NCBI GenBank assembly: GCA_030017395.1
Contig: JASEIZ010000026.1
Span: 1,319-14,933, forward strand
Direction: 5' to 3'
Length of the DNA stretch: 13,615 nt
Origin: Desulfobacterales bacterium
GTDB taxonomy: Bacteria > Desulfobacterota > Desulfobacteria > Desulfobacterales > ETH-SRB1
A program made the position numbers and the translations under genes. The notes below the pieces were generated by a model, which had not been told where the DNA came from, made no database searches, and worked only from the letters and a program-made list of their open reading frames with translations. The first letter of the stretch is position 1; each line of letters starts with the position of its first letter. This document shows positions 7,691 through 13,615 of the stretch, piece after piece.

Positions 7691-8851
7691 ATGCTTGAAT
7701 TAGCGATTAAAGGTAGCAAAAAATACTGGGTTTGGATTCTGGGCTTGCTGACAATTATCGGTATAGCTTTTATTGTATATTTGTGGCAGCTCGACTTCGG
7801 CCTTGGAATTACAGGTATGAGCAGAGACGTTTCATGGGGTTTTTATATTGCTCAGTTTACATTCCTTGTCGGGGTTGCAGCAGGGGGTGTTATGGTGGTT
7901 CTTCCATACTACCTTCATGACTATAAAGCTTTCGGCAAGATTACTATTTTGGGTGAGTTTCTGGCTATAGCGGCTGTAATAATGTGTCTATTATTTATTA
8001 TCGTAGATCTTGGCCAGCCGATGCGTCTTTTAAATGTTTTGTTATATCCTACACCGAATTCCGTTCTTTTCTGGGACATGATAGTTTTAAACGTGTATCT
8101 TTTGTTGAATATAATTGTAGGTTGGAATGTGCTTGAGGCAGAACGGAATAATGTGCATTATCCAGTCTGGATAAAGGCACTTGCAATTTTTTCTATCATA
8201 TGGGCGCCTGCCATACATACAGTAACAGCATATCTTTATTGCGGTTTGCCCGGCAGAGGATTCTGGCTGACTGCTATACTTGCTCCGAGATTTCTTGCCT
8301 CAGCATTTGCAGCGGGTCCTGCATTATTAATTCTGCTGGCTCTTATTATCAGGAGAACAACAAAGTTCGATCCTGGAAAGGAGCAGATTCAGTCGCTTGC
8401 TAAGATTGTTACATATGCAATAATAATCAATGTGTTTTTCTTTCTTTGTGAAGTCTTTGTCGTATTTTACAGCAGAATACCGAGTCATATGTCTCATCTG
8501 CAGTACCTCTTTTTCGGGTTTCACGGACACGGGGCATTAGTACCATGGATGTGGCTGTCAATTACGCTTATGGTTACAGCGATTGTTCTCCTTGTTATTC
8601 CCGCAACCAGAAAGAACGAGACCGTCCTTGCTGGTGCCTGTGTGTGTGTTTTTGCCGGCACATGGATTGATAAAGGACTCGGAATGATTTCAGGCGGATT
8701 CGTGCCGAACCCGCTTCATCATGTTACCGAATATATTCCAACAGTACCAGAGGTCGTTATAGCTCTCGGTGTTTGGGCAGCAGGATTTTTTGTATTAACC
8801 CTGCTTTTCAAAATTGCTGTAACTGTTAAGGAAGAGGTCTCCGGGGTATAA
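7691..8851 (+). CDS. dsrP: DsrP, NrfD-like membrane subunit of DsrMKJOP
   Basis: Polytopic membrane protein of the NrfD/PsrC family, 386 residues with about ten hydrophobic helices. It links the periplasmic DsrO/DsrJ to the quinone pool. Typical features are the SWGFYIAQFTFLVGVAAGG segment near residues 46-64, the DLGQPMRLLNVLLYPTPNSV loop around 103-122, and the late charged loop WIDKGLGMISGGFVPNPLH. DsrO ends at 7683 and its TGAGG stop region supplies the GAGG for the ATG at 7691. It is the last gene of the operon: 85 bp downstream lies a strong terminator, and the next gene is convergent. Confidence 0.94.
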   Translation: MLELAIKGSKKYWVWILGLLTIIGIAFIVYLWQLDFGLGITGMSRDVSWGFYIAQFTFLVGVAAGGVMVVLPYYLHDYKAFGKITILGEFLAIAAVIMCLLFIIVDLGQPMRLLNVLLYPTPNSVLFWDMIVLNVYLLLNIIVGWNVLEAERNNVHYPVWIKALAIFSIIWAPAIHTVTAYLYCGLPGRGFWLTAILAPRFLASAFAAGPALLILLALIIRRTTKFDPGKEQIQSLAKIVTYAIIINVFFFLCEVFVVFYSRIPSHMSHLQYLFFGFHGHGALVPWMWLSITLMVTAIVLLVIPATRKNETVLAGACVCVFAGTWIDKGLGMISGGFVPNPLHHVTEYIPTVPEVVIALGVWAAGFFVLTLLFKIAVTVKEEVSGV

Positions 8852-8861
8852 AAATATAGTA

Positions 8862-8917
8862 GCCGTTCACGGCTTGAAACTTGAAACATGAAGGCCAAAT
8901 TTCTAATTTCTAATTTC
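8862..8917. repeat. Short tandem heptamers after dsrP
   Basis: A small hairpin GCCGT-TC-ACGGC (8862-8873) is followed by two TTGAAAC units (8874-8887) and then AATTTCT, AATTTCT, AATTTC (8898-8917). The 7-nt period resembles that of the block at 2992-3018, although the unit differs. It lies in the 3' untranslated region of the dsr transcript. Confidence 0.6.
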
Positions 8918-8935
8918 AAAGATAATATAAAATGC

Positions 8936-8968
8936 AAAAAAGGGTTCATTATTTATGAACCCTTTTTT
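8936..8968. terminator. Bidirectional rho-independent terminator
   Basis: AAAAAAGGGTTCAT (8936-8949) and ATGAACCCTTTTTT (8955-8968) form a perfect 14-bp stem over a 5-nt loop. The A-tract and T-tract supply a U-run on either strand. It lies between the converging ends of dsrP (8851) and the fdhD-like gene (9005), where it can end both transcripts. Confidence 0.9.
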
Positions 8969-9004
8969 GTATTTTAATTAGCTTTAAGCTTTTTAACAGG
9001 TTAA

Positions 9005-9772
9005 TTATTTGCCGAACCGATGTTTGCCGCAGAAGATGTATAATCCGGAACCTTTGGCAAGACACGCCAGGGTCATATTTAGTTTTGTTGCAATTTCTAC
9101 GGCAATGGAAGTGGGACGCGACATTGCAAGCATAATAGGAATTCTTGCCCTTGCAGCCTTCTTGACAAGTTCATAACTGATACGGGAAGAAAGGATAAGG
9201 AGGGATGCCCTGTTGAGTGTATTGTCCAAAAAGAGCTTTCCGATAGCCTTATCAACAGCGTTGTGCCGGCCGACATCCTCAGCGACAGATAACAACTCAA
9301 AATCTGAATTATAAAGGGCAGCGGCATGGGCTGCATGTGTATCAGAACGCAAGGGTTGATGACGGGGGAGCTCTTCAAGACAATTTACGACTGATTTGAC
9401 ATCTATTATAATTCCATCTGTCATGGGAGGAATACTTTGATAAAAATTGTCAACTGTATTCTTGTTCTGACCTTTAAGAAGATGGGATATTTTATTTTTT
9501 CTTGATTCGCTCAGGGTAACGGCAACCACATTGGTATCTGCATCATCTTTAAATGATAGTGATGTTAAATCATCAGGGATATCAACAAGTTCTTCATAAA
9601 GGCTGAAACCGGCTACATGCTGAAGTTCATCGCCTGGTGTGCGCATAATAATACAGTATGGTTTCCCTTGAACCAGGATTGACAAAGGCTGTTCATTAAT
9701 AAGTTTGTGTTGCGCTAAAATTGTGTTTTTTTTATCAATAAAAACAACCTGATGATTTAAAAAAGTATTCAA
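9005..9772 (-). CDS. fdhD: FdhD-family protein lacking the CxxC motif
   Basis: FdhD moves sulfur from a cysteine desulfurase to the molybdenum or tungsten bis-MGD cofactor of formate dehydrogenase. Family features, in numbering from the TTG at 9775, are ELQHVAGF (50-57), THAAHAAALY (146-155), SVAEDVGRHNAVDKAIG (163-179), SSRISYELVKKAA (196-208) and SRPTSIAVEIATKLNMTL (219-236). The cysteine pair expected near residues 95-115 is absent: that stretch reads RKNKISHLLKGQNKNTVDN. The four cysteines present (41, 132, 238, 249) form no CxxC. The start must be TTG; the second of two tandem TTGs (9772) lies 5 nt from AAGGAGG and is preferred over 9775, which has only 2 nt. It is a single gene convergent with dsrP. 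Either it works without the persulfide-carrying loop or it is a cofactor-binding paralogue. No formate dehydrogenase gene is in the window. Confidence 0.85.
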   Translation of the reverse strand: MNTFLNHQVVFIDKKNTILAQHKLINEQPLSILVQGKPYCIIMRTPGDELQHVAGFSLYEELVDIPDDLTSLSFKDDADTNVVAVTLSESRKNKISHLLKGQNKNTVDNFYQSIPPMTDGIIIDVKSVVNCLEELPRHQPLRSDTHAAHAAALYNSDFELLSVAEDVGRHNAVDKAIGKLFLDNTLNRASLLILSSRISYELVKKAARARIPIMLAMSRPTSIAVEIATKLNMTLACLAKGSGLYIFCGKHRFGK

Positions 9773-9776
9773 CAAG

Positions 9777-9784
9777 ACCTCCTT
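9777..9784 (-). promoter_or_regulatory. Strong ribosome binding site of the fdhD-like gene
   Basis: On the minus strand this reads AAGGAGGT, a near-perfect anti-16S complement. No ATG or GTG start lies nearby, so it points to one of two tandem TTG codons (9775, 9772). Spacing favours 9772. Confidence 0.75.
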
Positions 9785-9790
9785 GCGTAA

Positions 9791-9819
9791 AATATAATTT
9801 AAAATTTTTTACTTGACAA
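9791..9819 (-). promoter_or_regulatory. Promoter of the fdhD-like gene
   Basis: Read on the minus strand: -35 TTGTCA (9819-9814), 17-nt spacer, -10 TATATT (9796-9791). The expected start of transcription falls next to the ribosome binding site, giving a leader of only about 10-15 nt. Confidence 0.6.
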
Positions 9820-9889
9820 AATAGTTTAATAATAGAAAATCAGTATTTTATTAATTGAAGGTTTCATAATAAGTCAAATGTTTAATTTT

Positions 9890-10022
9890 GATGAACTCGT
9901 AAAAAGTCGAAAAACGTCCTTTTTAGTCATTCCGGCGAAAGCCGGAATCCAGTTTATTCAAGTACTTACGAAGCCTCTGGACTCCGGTTTTCACCGGAGT
10001 GACGACTTTTTACGATTTCATC
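9890..10022. mobile_element. MITE-like palindromic element, copy 1
   Basis: A 133-bp element with 20-bp terminal inverted repeats that match at 19 of 20 positions: GATGAACTCGTAAAAAGTCG (9890-9909) and its complement at 10003-10022. Inside are two hairpins with perfect 8-bp stems: ATTCCGGC-GAAA-GCCGGAAT (9929-9948) and ACTCCGGT-TTTC-ACCGGAGT (9981-10000). They are near reverse complements of each other, so the whole element is one nested palindrome. It encodes no protein. A second copy starts at 13568. The right end stops one base before the AGGTG that serves the SPOR gene. A clear target-site duplication is not visible. Confidence 0.8.
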
Positions 10023-10035
10023 AGGTGAATAACAG

Positions 10036-10698
10036 ATGAAAAAAAGTGAAAAGACATCAGAGAAGAAAAAGTCTTCCAAAGAAACCGGCAGGAAAGGAAC
10101 AATGACATGGATCTGTATGATATTCTTTGTTTCCGCATGGATGTTTGTGCTTGGTATCTTTGTGGGAAGAGGAACGGCTCCGATAAAATTTGATGTCGAG
10201 AACCTTCAAAAGGAGCTGGCCGCCTTAAAAGAGGCTGTTGTTAAAGAAGGGCGTGAGAAGTTTAAAACCGACAGGGACACTGCAAACGCCAAAATGGAGC
10301 TTGGCTTTTATGAGGCGTTGAAAGAGACCGGATCGGGCGTGCGGCATGAGGTTAAGCGGCCTGTGCCCCAAAAAACAGTAGCGCCTCAGAAAAACGCAAA
10401 AACCATGACGGCACAAAAGGTTGAAAAATCTGCTTCAAGCAGCAAACAGACTAAGGCCGAGGCAGACGCTGGCTTTACGATCCAGGTTGCGTCTTTAAAA
10501 GACATGAAGGTTGCTGTCGAACTGGCGGAAATGTTAAAGAAAAAAGGATATCAGGCATATATGGTTTCAGTTAAAATACCGGATAAGGGCGACTGGCACA
10601 GAATCAGAATAGGGCATTTTAAAAACAGACCAGATGCCGCCGACACTTTAGAAAAGCTGAAAAAGGATAAATATAGACCGATAATTATTAAAGAATGA
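10036..10698 (+). CDS. Membrane-anchored SPOR-domain protein
   Basis: Envelope protein of 220 residues. A lysine-rich cytoplasmic N-terminus (1-22) precedes a single membrane helix (about 24-44). A short coiled-coil-like stretch (about 55-90) and a low-complexity Lys/Ala/Gln linker (100-145) follow, then a C-terminal SPOR domain (about 146-219). The SPOR domain opens with FTIQVASLKDMKVAVELAEML and contains WHRIRIGHFKNRPDA. SPOR domains bind denuded peptidoglycan at division sites, so a role at the septum or in cell-wall remodelling is likely; the exact partner cannot be told. AGGTG (10023-10027) sits 8 nt before the ATG, directly after the MITE-like element, so its promoter must lie within or beyond that element. 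Confidence 0.88.
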   Translation: MKKSEKTSEKKKSSKETGRKGTMTWICMIFFVSAWMFVLGIFVGRGTAPIKFDVENLQKELAALKEAVVKEGREKFKTDRDTANAKMELGFYEALKETGSGVRHEVKRPVPQKTVAPQKNAKTMTAQKVEKSASSSKQTKAEADAGFTIQVASLKDMKVAVELAEMLKKKGYQAYMVSVKIPDKGDWHRIRIGHFKNRPDAADTLEKLKKDKYRPIIIKE

Positions 10699-10701
10699 TT
10701 T

Positions 10702-10831
10702 ACCACAGAGCTCACGGAGACCACATAGAAAAACACTTAATTTTTTTTATCCTTCGTGTTCTTAGTGGTAAAATAAAAATATTTTATAAATAATCTTCTG
10801 TGGCCTCTGTGGCCTCTGTGATCTCAGTGGT
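10702..10831. repeat. ACCACAGAG-type extragenic inverted repeat
   Basis: The left arm begins ACCACAGAGCTCACGGAG (10702). The right arm, read in reverse complement from 10831, begins ACCACTGAGATCACAGAG and continues with two GGCCACAGA-like units. A third related arm is the reverse complement of CCTTCGTGTTCTTAGTGGT near 10752-10770. The structure fills the spacer between the SPOR gene and gatC. It looks like a dispersed extragenic palindrome, and no open reading frame is present. Confidence 0.7.
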
Positions 10832-10860
10832 TAATGATTGTAGAAAGGATAAATTATATC

Positions 10861-11148
10861 ATGAAAATAACTAAAGACGAAGTCGTTCACACGGCAGAGC
10901 TTGCCCGTCTTGATCTGGATGAAAACTCTATCAACAGATTTGCGGAACAGATAGGCGATATACTCGAATATGTTGACACTCTAAACAGTGTTGACACCGA
11001 AGGCGTTATCCCGACTTCTCATGCTATTTTTCTGTCCAATGCTTTCAGGGAAGACAAGGTAAAAGAATCTATAGGCGCAAATAAAGCCCTTGCAAATGCT
11101 CCTGAAAACAAAGACGGAAATTTTATAGTTCCCAAGGTGATAACTTAG
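10861..11148 (+). CDS. gatC: GatC, Asp/Glu-tRNA amidotransferase subunit C
   Basis: Small subunit of the GatCAB amidotransferase, which converts misacylated Glu-tRNA(Gln) and Asp-tRNA(Asn) to the correct amidated forms. GatC wraps round the GatA-GatB interface. The 95 residues opening MKITKDEVVHTAELARLDL match the family's normal length. Family features include the FAEQIGDILEYVDTLNSVDT helix, the PTSHA turn and the C-terminal NFIVPKVI. AAAGGA (10844-10849) precedes the ATG at 10861; an upstream ATG at 10834 lacks a ribosome binding site and lies at the end of the repeat. No gatA follows: proA comes next after 92 bp. The usual gatC-gatA pairing is therefore broken here and gatA/gatB must lie elsewhere. 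Confidence 0.92.
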   Translation: MKITKDEVVHTAELARLDLDENSINRFAEQIGDILEYVDTLNSVDTEGVIPTSHAIFLSNAFREDKVKESIGANKALANAPENKDGNFIVPKVIT

Positions 11149-11170
11149 TGAAAGGTAAGAATTTATCACA

Positions 11171-11195
11171 TGCGCACAGAAAGCGCAGATTTTTT
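11171..11195 (+). terminator. Weak candidate terminator after gatC
   Basis: TGCGC (11171-11175) and GCGCA (11183-11187) can pair over a 7-nt loop, followed by GATTTTTT. The stem is only 5 bp, so termination would be partial at best. Confidence 0.3.
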
Positions 11196-11240
11196 CCTGT
11201 TTGTTGTGAAAAAACATAATAAAAATTTCAGGGAGGAAAA

Positions 11241-12497
11241 ATGTCTGTTGAATCAACTGTTCTGGAAATTGCAAAAGCCGCGAGATCTGCTTCGATGGAG
11301 ATGGCAAAATGCCCGTCAGTTAAAAAAAACGGGGTTCTTCTCTCAATCGCTTCTAAAGTCGAAAAAGAAGCTTCATATATAAAGGAAGAAAACAAAAAGG
11401 ACATTTTGCGCGCGAAGGAGATGGGACTTTCAAATGCAATGATCGATAGGCTTGCCGTATCCGATTCAACCATAAAATCCATGGCTGACGGGCTGAGAGA
11501 AGTGGCGCAGCTTGACGACCCTGTCGGTTCCATGAGCGAAACATGGATAAGACCCAACGGCTTGCAGGTGGCGCGTATGCGCATACCTTTGGGCGTTATC
11601 GGCATAATTTACGAGTCCAGACCAAATGTTACCATAGATGCCGCCGGCCTTTGTCTGAAAGCCGGAAATGCGGTTATACTTCGCGGCGGTTCCGAGGCGT
11701 TTCATTCCAATCAGGCGTTAGCCGGAATTATAGGCATCACTCTTCTTGAAAACGGTCTCCCTGAGGCAGCGGTTAATATCATACCGGTTAGAGACAGGGC
11801 TGCCGTCAATGCGCTGTTAAAACAGGAGGAATTTGTTGATCTTATTATACCGCGTGGTGGCGAGAGCTTGATTCGCTTTGTCGTGGAAAATTCAAAGATA
11901 CCTGTATTAAAACATTATAAAGGCGTCTGCCATGTATATGTTGATGATGGCGCGAATCTGTCCATGGCTGAAGAGATCTGTTTCAACGCGAAGGTTCAGC
12001 GCCCCGGCGTATGCAATGCCATGGAGACAATGCTTGTTCATAAATCAGTGGCCCAAAAATTTTTGCCGGCTATGGAAAAACGCTTCGTTAAAGCCGGGGT
12101 TGAAATCAGGGGCTGCCCTGAAACATGCCGCATCCTGCCAAAAGCGGTAAATGCAACCAAAGAGGACTGGCCTGCCGAATATCTGGATCTTGTTATTGCC
12201 GTCAAGGTTGTTGATGATATGGATCAGGCCATCGCGCACATGGCAAGATACGGTTCCAGTCATACCGAAGCCATTGTCACAACGGATTATAATAGAGCAA
12301 GGCGTTTTATCCGCGAGGTGGATTCTTCGGTTGTTCTTGTAAATGCTTCAACACGCTTCAACGATGGAGGACAGTTAGGATTAGGCGCTGAAATCGGCAT
12401 AAGCACTTCCAAGCTGCATGCTTTCGGGCCGATGGGCGTGAAAGAGCTTACAACAACCAAGTTTGTAGTTTTCGGAGACGGGCAGATAAGGCTTTAG
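11241..12497 (+). CDS. proA: Glutamate-5-semialdehyde dehydrogenase (gamma-glutamyl phosphate reductase)
   Basis: Second step of proline synthesis: NADPH-dependent reduction of gamma-glutamyl phosphate to glutamate-5-semialdehyde. The 418 residues match the family length. The nucleophilic cysteine is C258 in QRPGVCNAMET. The N-terminal domain has PLGVIGIIYESRPNVTIDAA and KAGNAVILRGGSEA (cofactor fold), followed by DLIIPRGGESLI. The ProA signature GSSHTEAIVT lies at 338-347, followed by NASTRFNDGGQLGLGAEIGIST. GGGAGG (11231-11236) precedes the ATG. It is three bases ahead of nadD, and nadD overlaps rsfS, so proA-nadD-rsfS forms a tight operon. proB (glutamate 5-kinase) is not in the window. 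Confidence 0.97.
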   Translation: MSVESTVLEIAKAARSASMEMAKCPSVKKNGVLLSIASKVEKEASYIKEENKKDILRAKEMGLSNAMIDRLAVSDSTIKSMADGLREVAQLDDPVGSMSETWIRPNGLQVARMRIPLGVIGIIYESRPNVTIDAAGLCLKAGNAVILRGGSEAFHSNQALAGIIGITLLENGLPEAAVNIIPVRDRAAVNALLKQEEFVDLIIPRGGESLIRFVVENSKIPVLKHYKGVCHVYVDDGANLSMAEEICFNAKVQRPGVCNAMETMLVHKSVAQKFLPAMEKRFVKAGVEIRGCPETCRILPKAVNATKEDWPAEYLDLVIAVKVVDDMDQAIAHMARYGSSHTEAIVTTDYNRARRFIREVDSSVVLVNASTRFNDGGQLGLGAEIGISTSKLHAFGPMGVKELTTTKFVVFGDGQIRL

Positions 12498-12500
12498 GTA

Positions 12501-13178
12501 ATGCATATAGGACTTTTTGGCGGTACATTTAATCCGATTCATAATGGACATCTAAAAGCTGTCGAAGAAGTGCAAAAAGGGTTTTCTTTAGATGAAATCT
12601 ATCTTATTCCATCCGCCCTTCCCCCGCATAAAGAGCAAAAAAATCTCGCTGACGCAAAAAACCGCATGGAGATGATATCCCTTGCCTTTGCAAGCCGACC
12701 CGCTCTTATGAAATCGGTCACTGTTTCCGATGTAGAGCTGAAACGTTCAGGGCTTTCTTATACAATCGATACCGTCCGCCATTTCAAATCCATATTGCCT
12801 GAAAACAGCCGGCTTTATCTTATCTTAGGCCTCGATGCTTTCCTTGAGATAGACACTTGGAAATCTTATATGGATATTTTTGAGCTTGCCTCCTTTATTA
12901 TAATTCCCAGGCCCGGGACGGAAAGCTCCGGCAGGTCAGGCGTCTTAGAATCTATCGGGAATTATCTAAAAAAGAGCATATCACACGGTTATAATTATTC
13001 CTTTTCACAATCATGCTATATACATCCCGACAAACAGCCTGTGTTTTTCTTTGATGTAAGCTCGATGGATATTTCATCGACAAAAATACGCAAACTTGTC
13101 AATCAGGGCATGTCTATTAAATCTTTGGTTCCTGAAAAGGTGGAAGAATTTATTAAAACAAAAGGACTTTATATATGA
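12501..13178 (+). CDS. nadD: Nicotinate-nucleotide adenylyltransferase
   Basis: Transfers AMP from ATP to nicotinate mononucleotide to form deamido-NAD in NAD synthesis. The nucleotidyltransferase signature GGTFNPIHNGHL (7-18, with H14 and H17) opens the protein, and the second signature ISSTKIR is at 191-197. IPSALPPHKEQK and LILGLDAFLEIDTWKSY are typical of NadD. At 225 residues it is of normal length. The start lies 3 nt after the proA stop, with only a weak ribosome binding site (TAAGG), which suggests translational coupling. The stop overlaps the rsfS start as ATGA. Confidence 0.95.
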   Translation: MHIGLFGGTFNPIHNGHLKAVEEVQKGFSLDEIYLIPSALPPHKEQKNLADAKNRMEMISLAFASRPALMKSVTVSDVELKRSGLSYTIDTVRHFKSILPENSRLYLILGLDAFLEIDTWKSYMDIFELASFIIIPRPGTESSGRSGVLESIGNYLKKSISHGYNYSFSQSCYIHPDKQPVFFFDVSSMDISSTKIRKLVNQGMSIKSLVPEKVEEFIKTKGLYI

Positions 13179-13549
13179 CCAATGATGTTCATGGGCTTCT
13201 TGCTGATTACGTCAAAGCAGTTACGAAGAAAAAGGCGATCGATCCCGTGGTTCTTGATGTCCGGGGACTGACTTCTATCGCGGATTTTTTTATCATTTGT
13301 AGCGGCGGTTCAAACCGTCAGGTTATGGCGATTGCTGAATTTATCAAGGTGGATCTCAAAAAGAATGGAATAAAGCCGCTTAGCGTGGAGGGTATAAAGG
13401 ATGGGCGCTGGGTTTTATTAGACTACGGCGATGTTGTCATTCATATTTTTTATGAACCTTTGCGCGGTTTCTATGACCTTGAAGGATTATGGACAGACGC
13501 AAAAAGGGTGACTATTCAGCCACAGATTCACACAGATGAACACAGATAG
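13175..13549 (+). CDS. rsfS: Ribosomal silencing factor RsfS
   Basis: RsfS (DUF143/Iojap family) binds ribosomal protein uL14 and blocks subunit joining when nutrients are scarce. Family motifs in the 124 residues are LTSIADFFIICSGGSNRQVMA, the PLSVEGIKDGRWVLLDYGDVV core and IFYEPLRGFYDLEGLW. The ATGA overlap with nadD (13175-13178) shows coupled translation, a common nadD-rsfS arrangement. The C-terminal tail PQIHTDEHR is encoded by a 10-nt-period CACAGAT repeat (13521-13548) and is probably not part of the ancestral protein. Confidence 0.95.
   Translation: MTNDVHGLLADYVKAVTKKKAIDPVVLDVRGLTSIADFFIICSGGSNRQVMAIAEFIKVDLKKNGIKPLSVEGIKDGRWVLLDYGDVVIHIFYEPLRGFYDLEGLWTDAKRVTIQPQIHTDEHR
13521..13548. 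repeat. CACAGAT repeat with 10-nt period, inside the rsfS end
   Basis: CACAGATTCA, CACAGATGAA and CACAGATAG follow each other without gaps. The last copy supplies the TAG stop of rsfS (13547-13549). The unit resembles dispersed intergenic repeats but here lies in coding sequence. Confidence 0.75.
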
Positions 13550-13567
13550 TTTTAAATACAAAGAGAT

Positions 13568-13615
13568 GATGGTCTCGTAAAAAGTCAAAAAATACCGTTT
13601 TACGTCATTCCGGCG
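13568..13615. mobile_element. MITE-like palindromic element, copy 2 (cut by window edge)
   Basis: GATGGTCTCGTAAAAAGTC (13568-13586) matches the left end of copy 1 except for two bases near the tip and includes the shared CTCGTAAAAAGTC. GTCATTCCGGCG (13604-13615) matches the start of its first hairpin, in the same orientation. The region between is diverged (AAAAAATACCGTTTTAC). The rest lies beyond the window. Confidence 0.75.

Noticed and set aside
9813..9818. Plus-strand TTGACA as a promoter for the SPOR gene
   Set aside because: The sequence 17 nt downstream (AAAATC) is a poor -10. The same stretch gives a better promoter on the minus strand.
10834..10860. Longer gatC start at 10834
   Set aside because: No ribosome binding site, and it lies at the end of an extragenic repeat. 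The family's usual start MKITKDEV fits 10861.
11170..11382. 70-codon plus-strand open frame after gatC
   Set aside because: Most of it overlaps proA in another frame, and it resembles no gatA fragment.

Overview
The window reads as chromosomal DNA of a sulfate-reducing member of the Desulfobacterota, most likely order Desulfobacterales. The evidence is a complete dsrMKJOP cluster with a leading RsbRD_N-domain gene, moderately AT-rich coding sequence, and spacers full of short-period extragenic repeats. The taxonomy is inferred from gene content; no marker gene is present to fix the genus.

Layout. Positions 37-2733 (minus strand) encode an AcnA-type aconitase. A 483-bp spacer (2734-3216) follows, made of small inverted and tandem repeats and ending in a good sigma70-type promoter (3109-3137). 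That promoter faces a plus-strand cluster: an RsbRD_N-domain protein (3217-3747), then dsrM, dsrK, dsrJ, dsrO and dsrP (3800-8851). A strong bidirectional hairpin terminator (8936-8968) separates dsrP from a convergent minus-strand FdhD-family gene (about 9005-9772), which has its own promoter and a TTG start. A MITE-like palindromic element (9890-10022) lies immediately before a plus-strand SPOR-domain membrane protein gene (10036-10698). A 130-bp inverted repeat follows, then gatC (10861-11148), proA (11241-12497), nadD (12501-13178) and rsfS (13175-13549). A second MITE-like copy runs off the right edge.

How the genes work together. DsrMKJOP is the trans-membrane redox complex of dissimilatory sulfur metabolism. 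DsrJ (triheme c) and DsrO (Fe-S) face the periplasm, DsrP and DsrM span the membrane with the quinone pool, and DsrK is a cytoplasmic HdrD-like subunit that handles the DsrC trisulfide. Neither dsrAB nor dsrC is in the window. Aconitase serves the TCA cycle. The right side is housekeeping: proline synthesis (ProA), NAD synthesis (NadD), ribosome silencing (RsfS), tRNA amidation (GatC) and an envelope SPOR protein.

The points most worth a second look are: (i) the uncharacterised RsbRD_N-domain protein that appears to be co-transcribed with dsrMKJOP; (ii) an FdhD homologue that lacks the CxxC sulfurtransferase motif; (iii) a matched loss of exactly one cluster's worth of cysteines in DsrO; (iv) a MITE-like family with one copy next to the SPOR gene's ribosome binding site; and (v) a 10-nt-period repeat that encodes the C-terminal tail of RsfS. 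I see no evidence of an entirely new multi-gene system.
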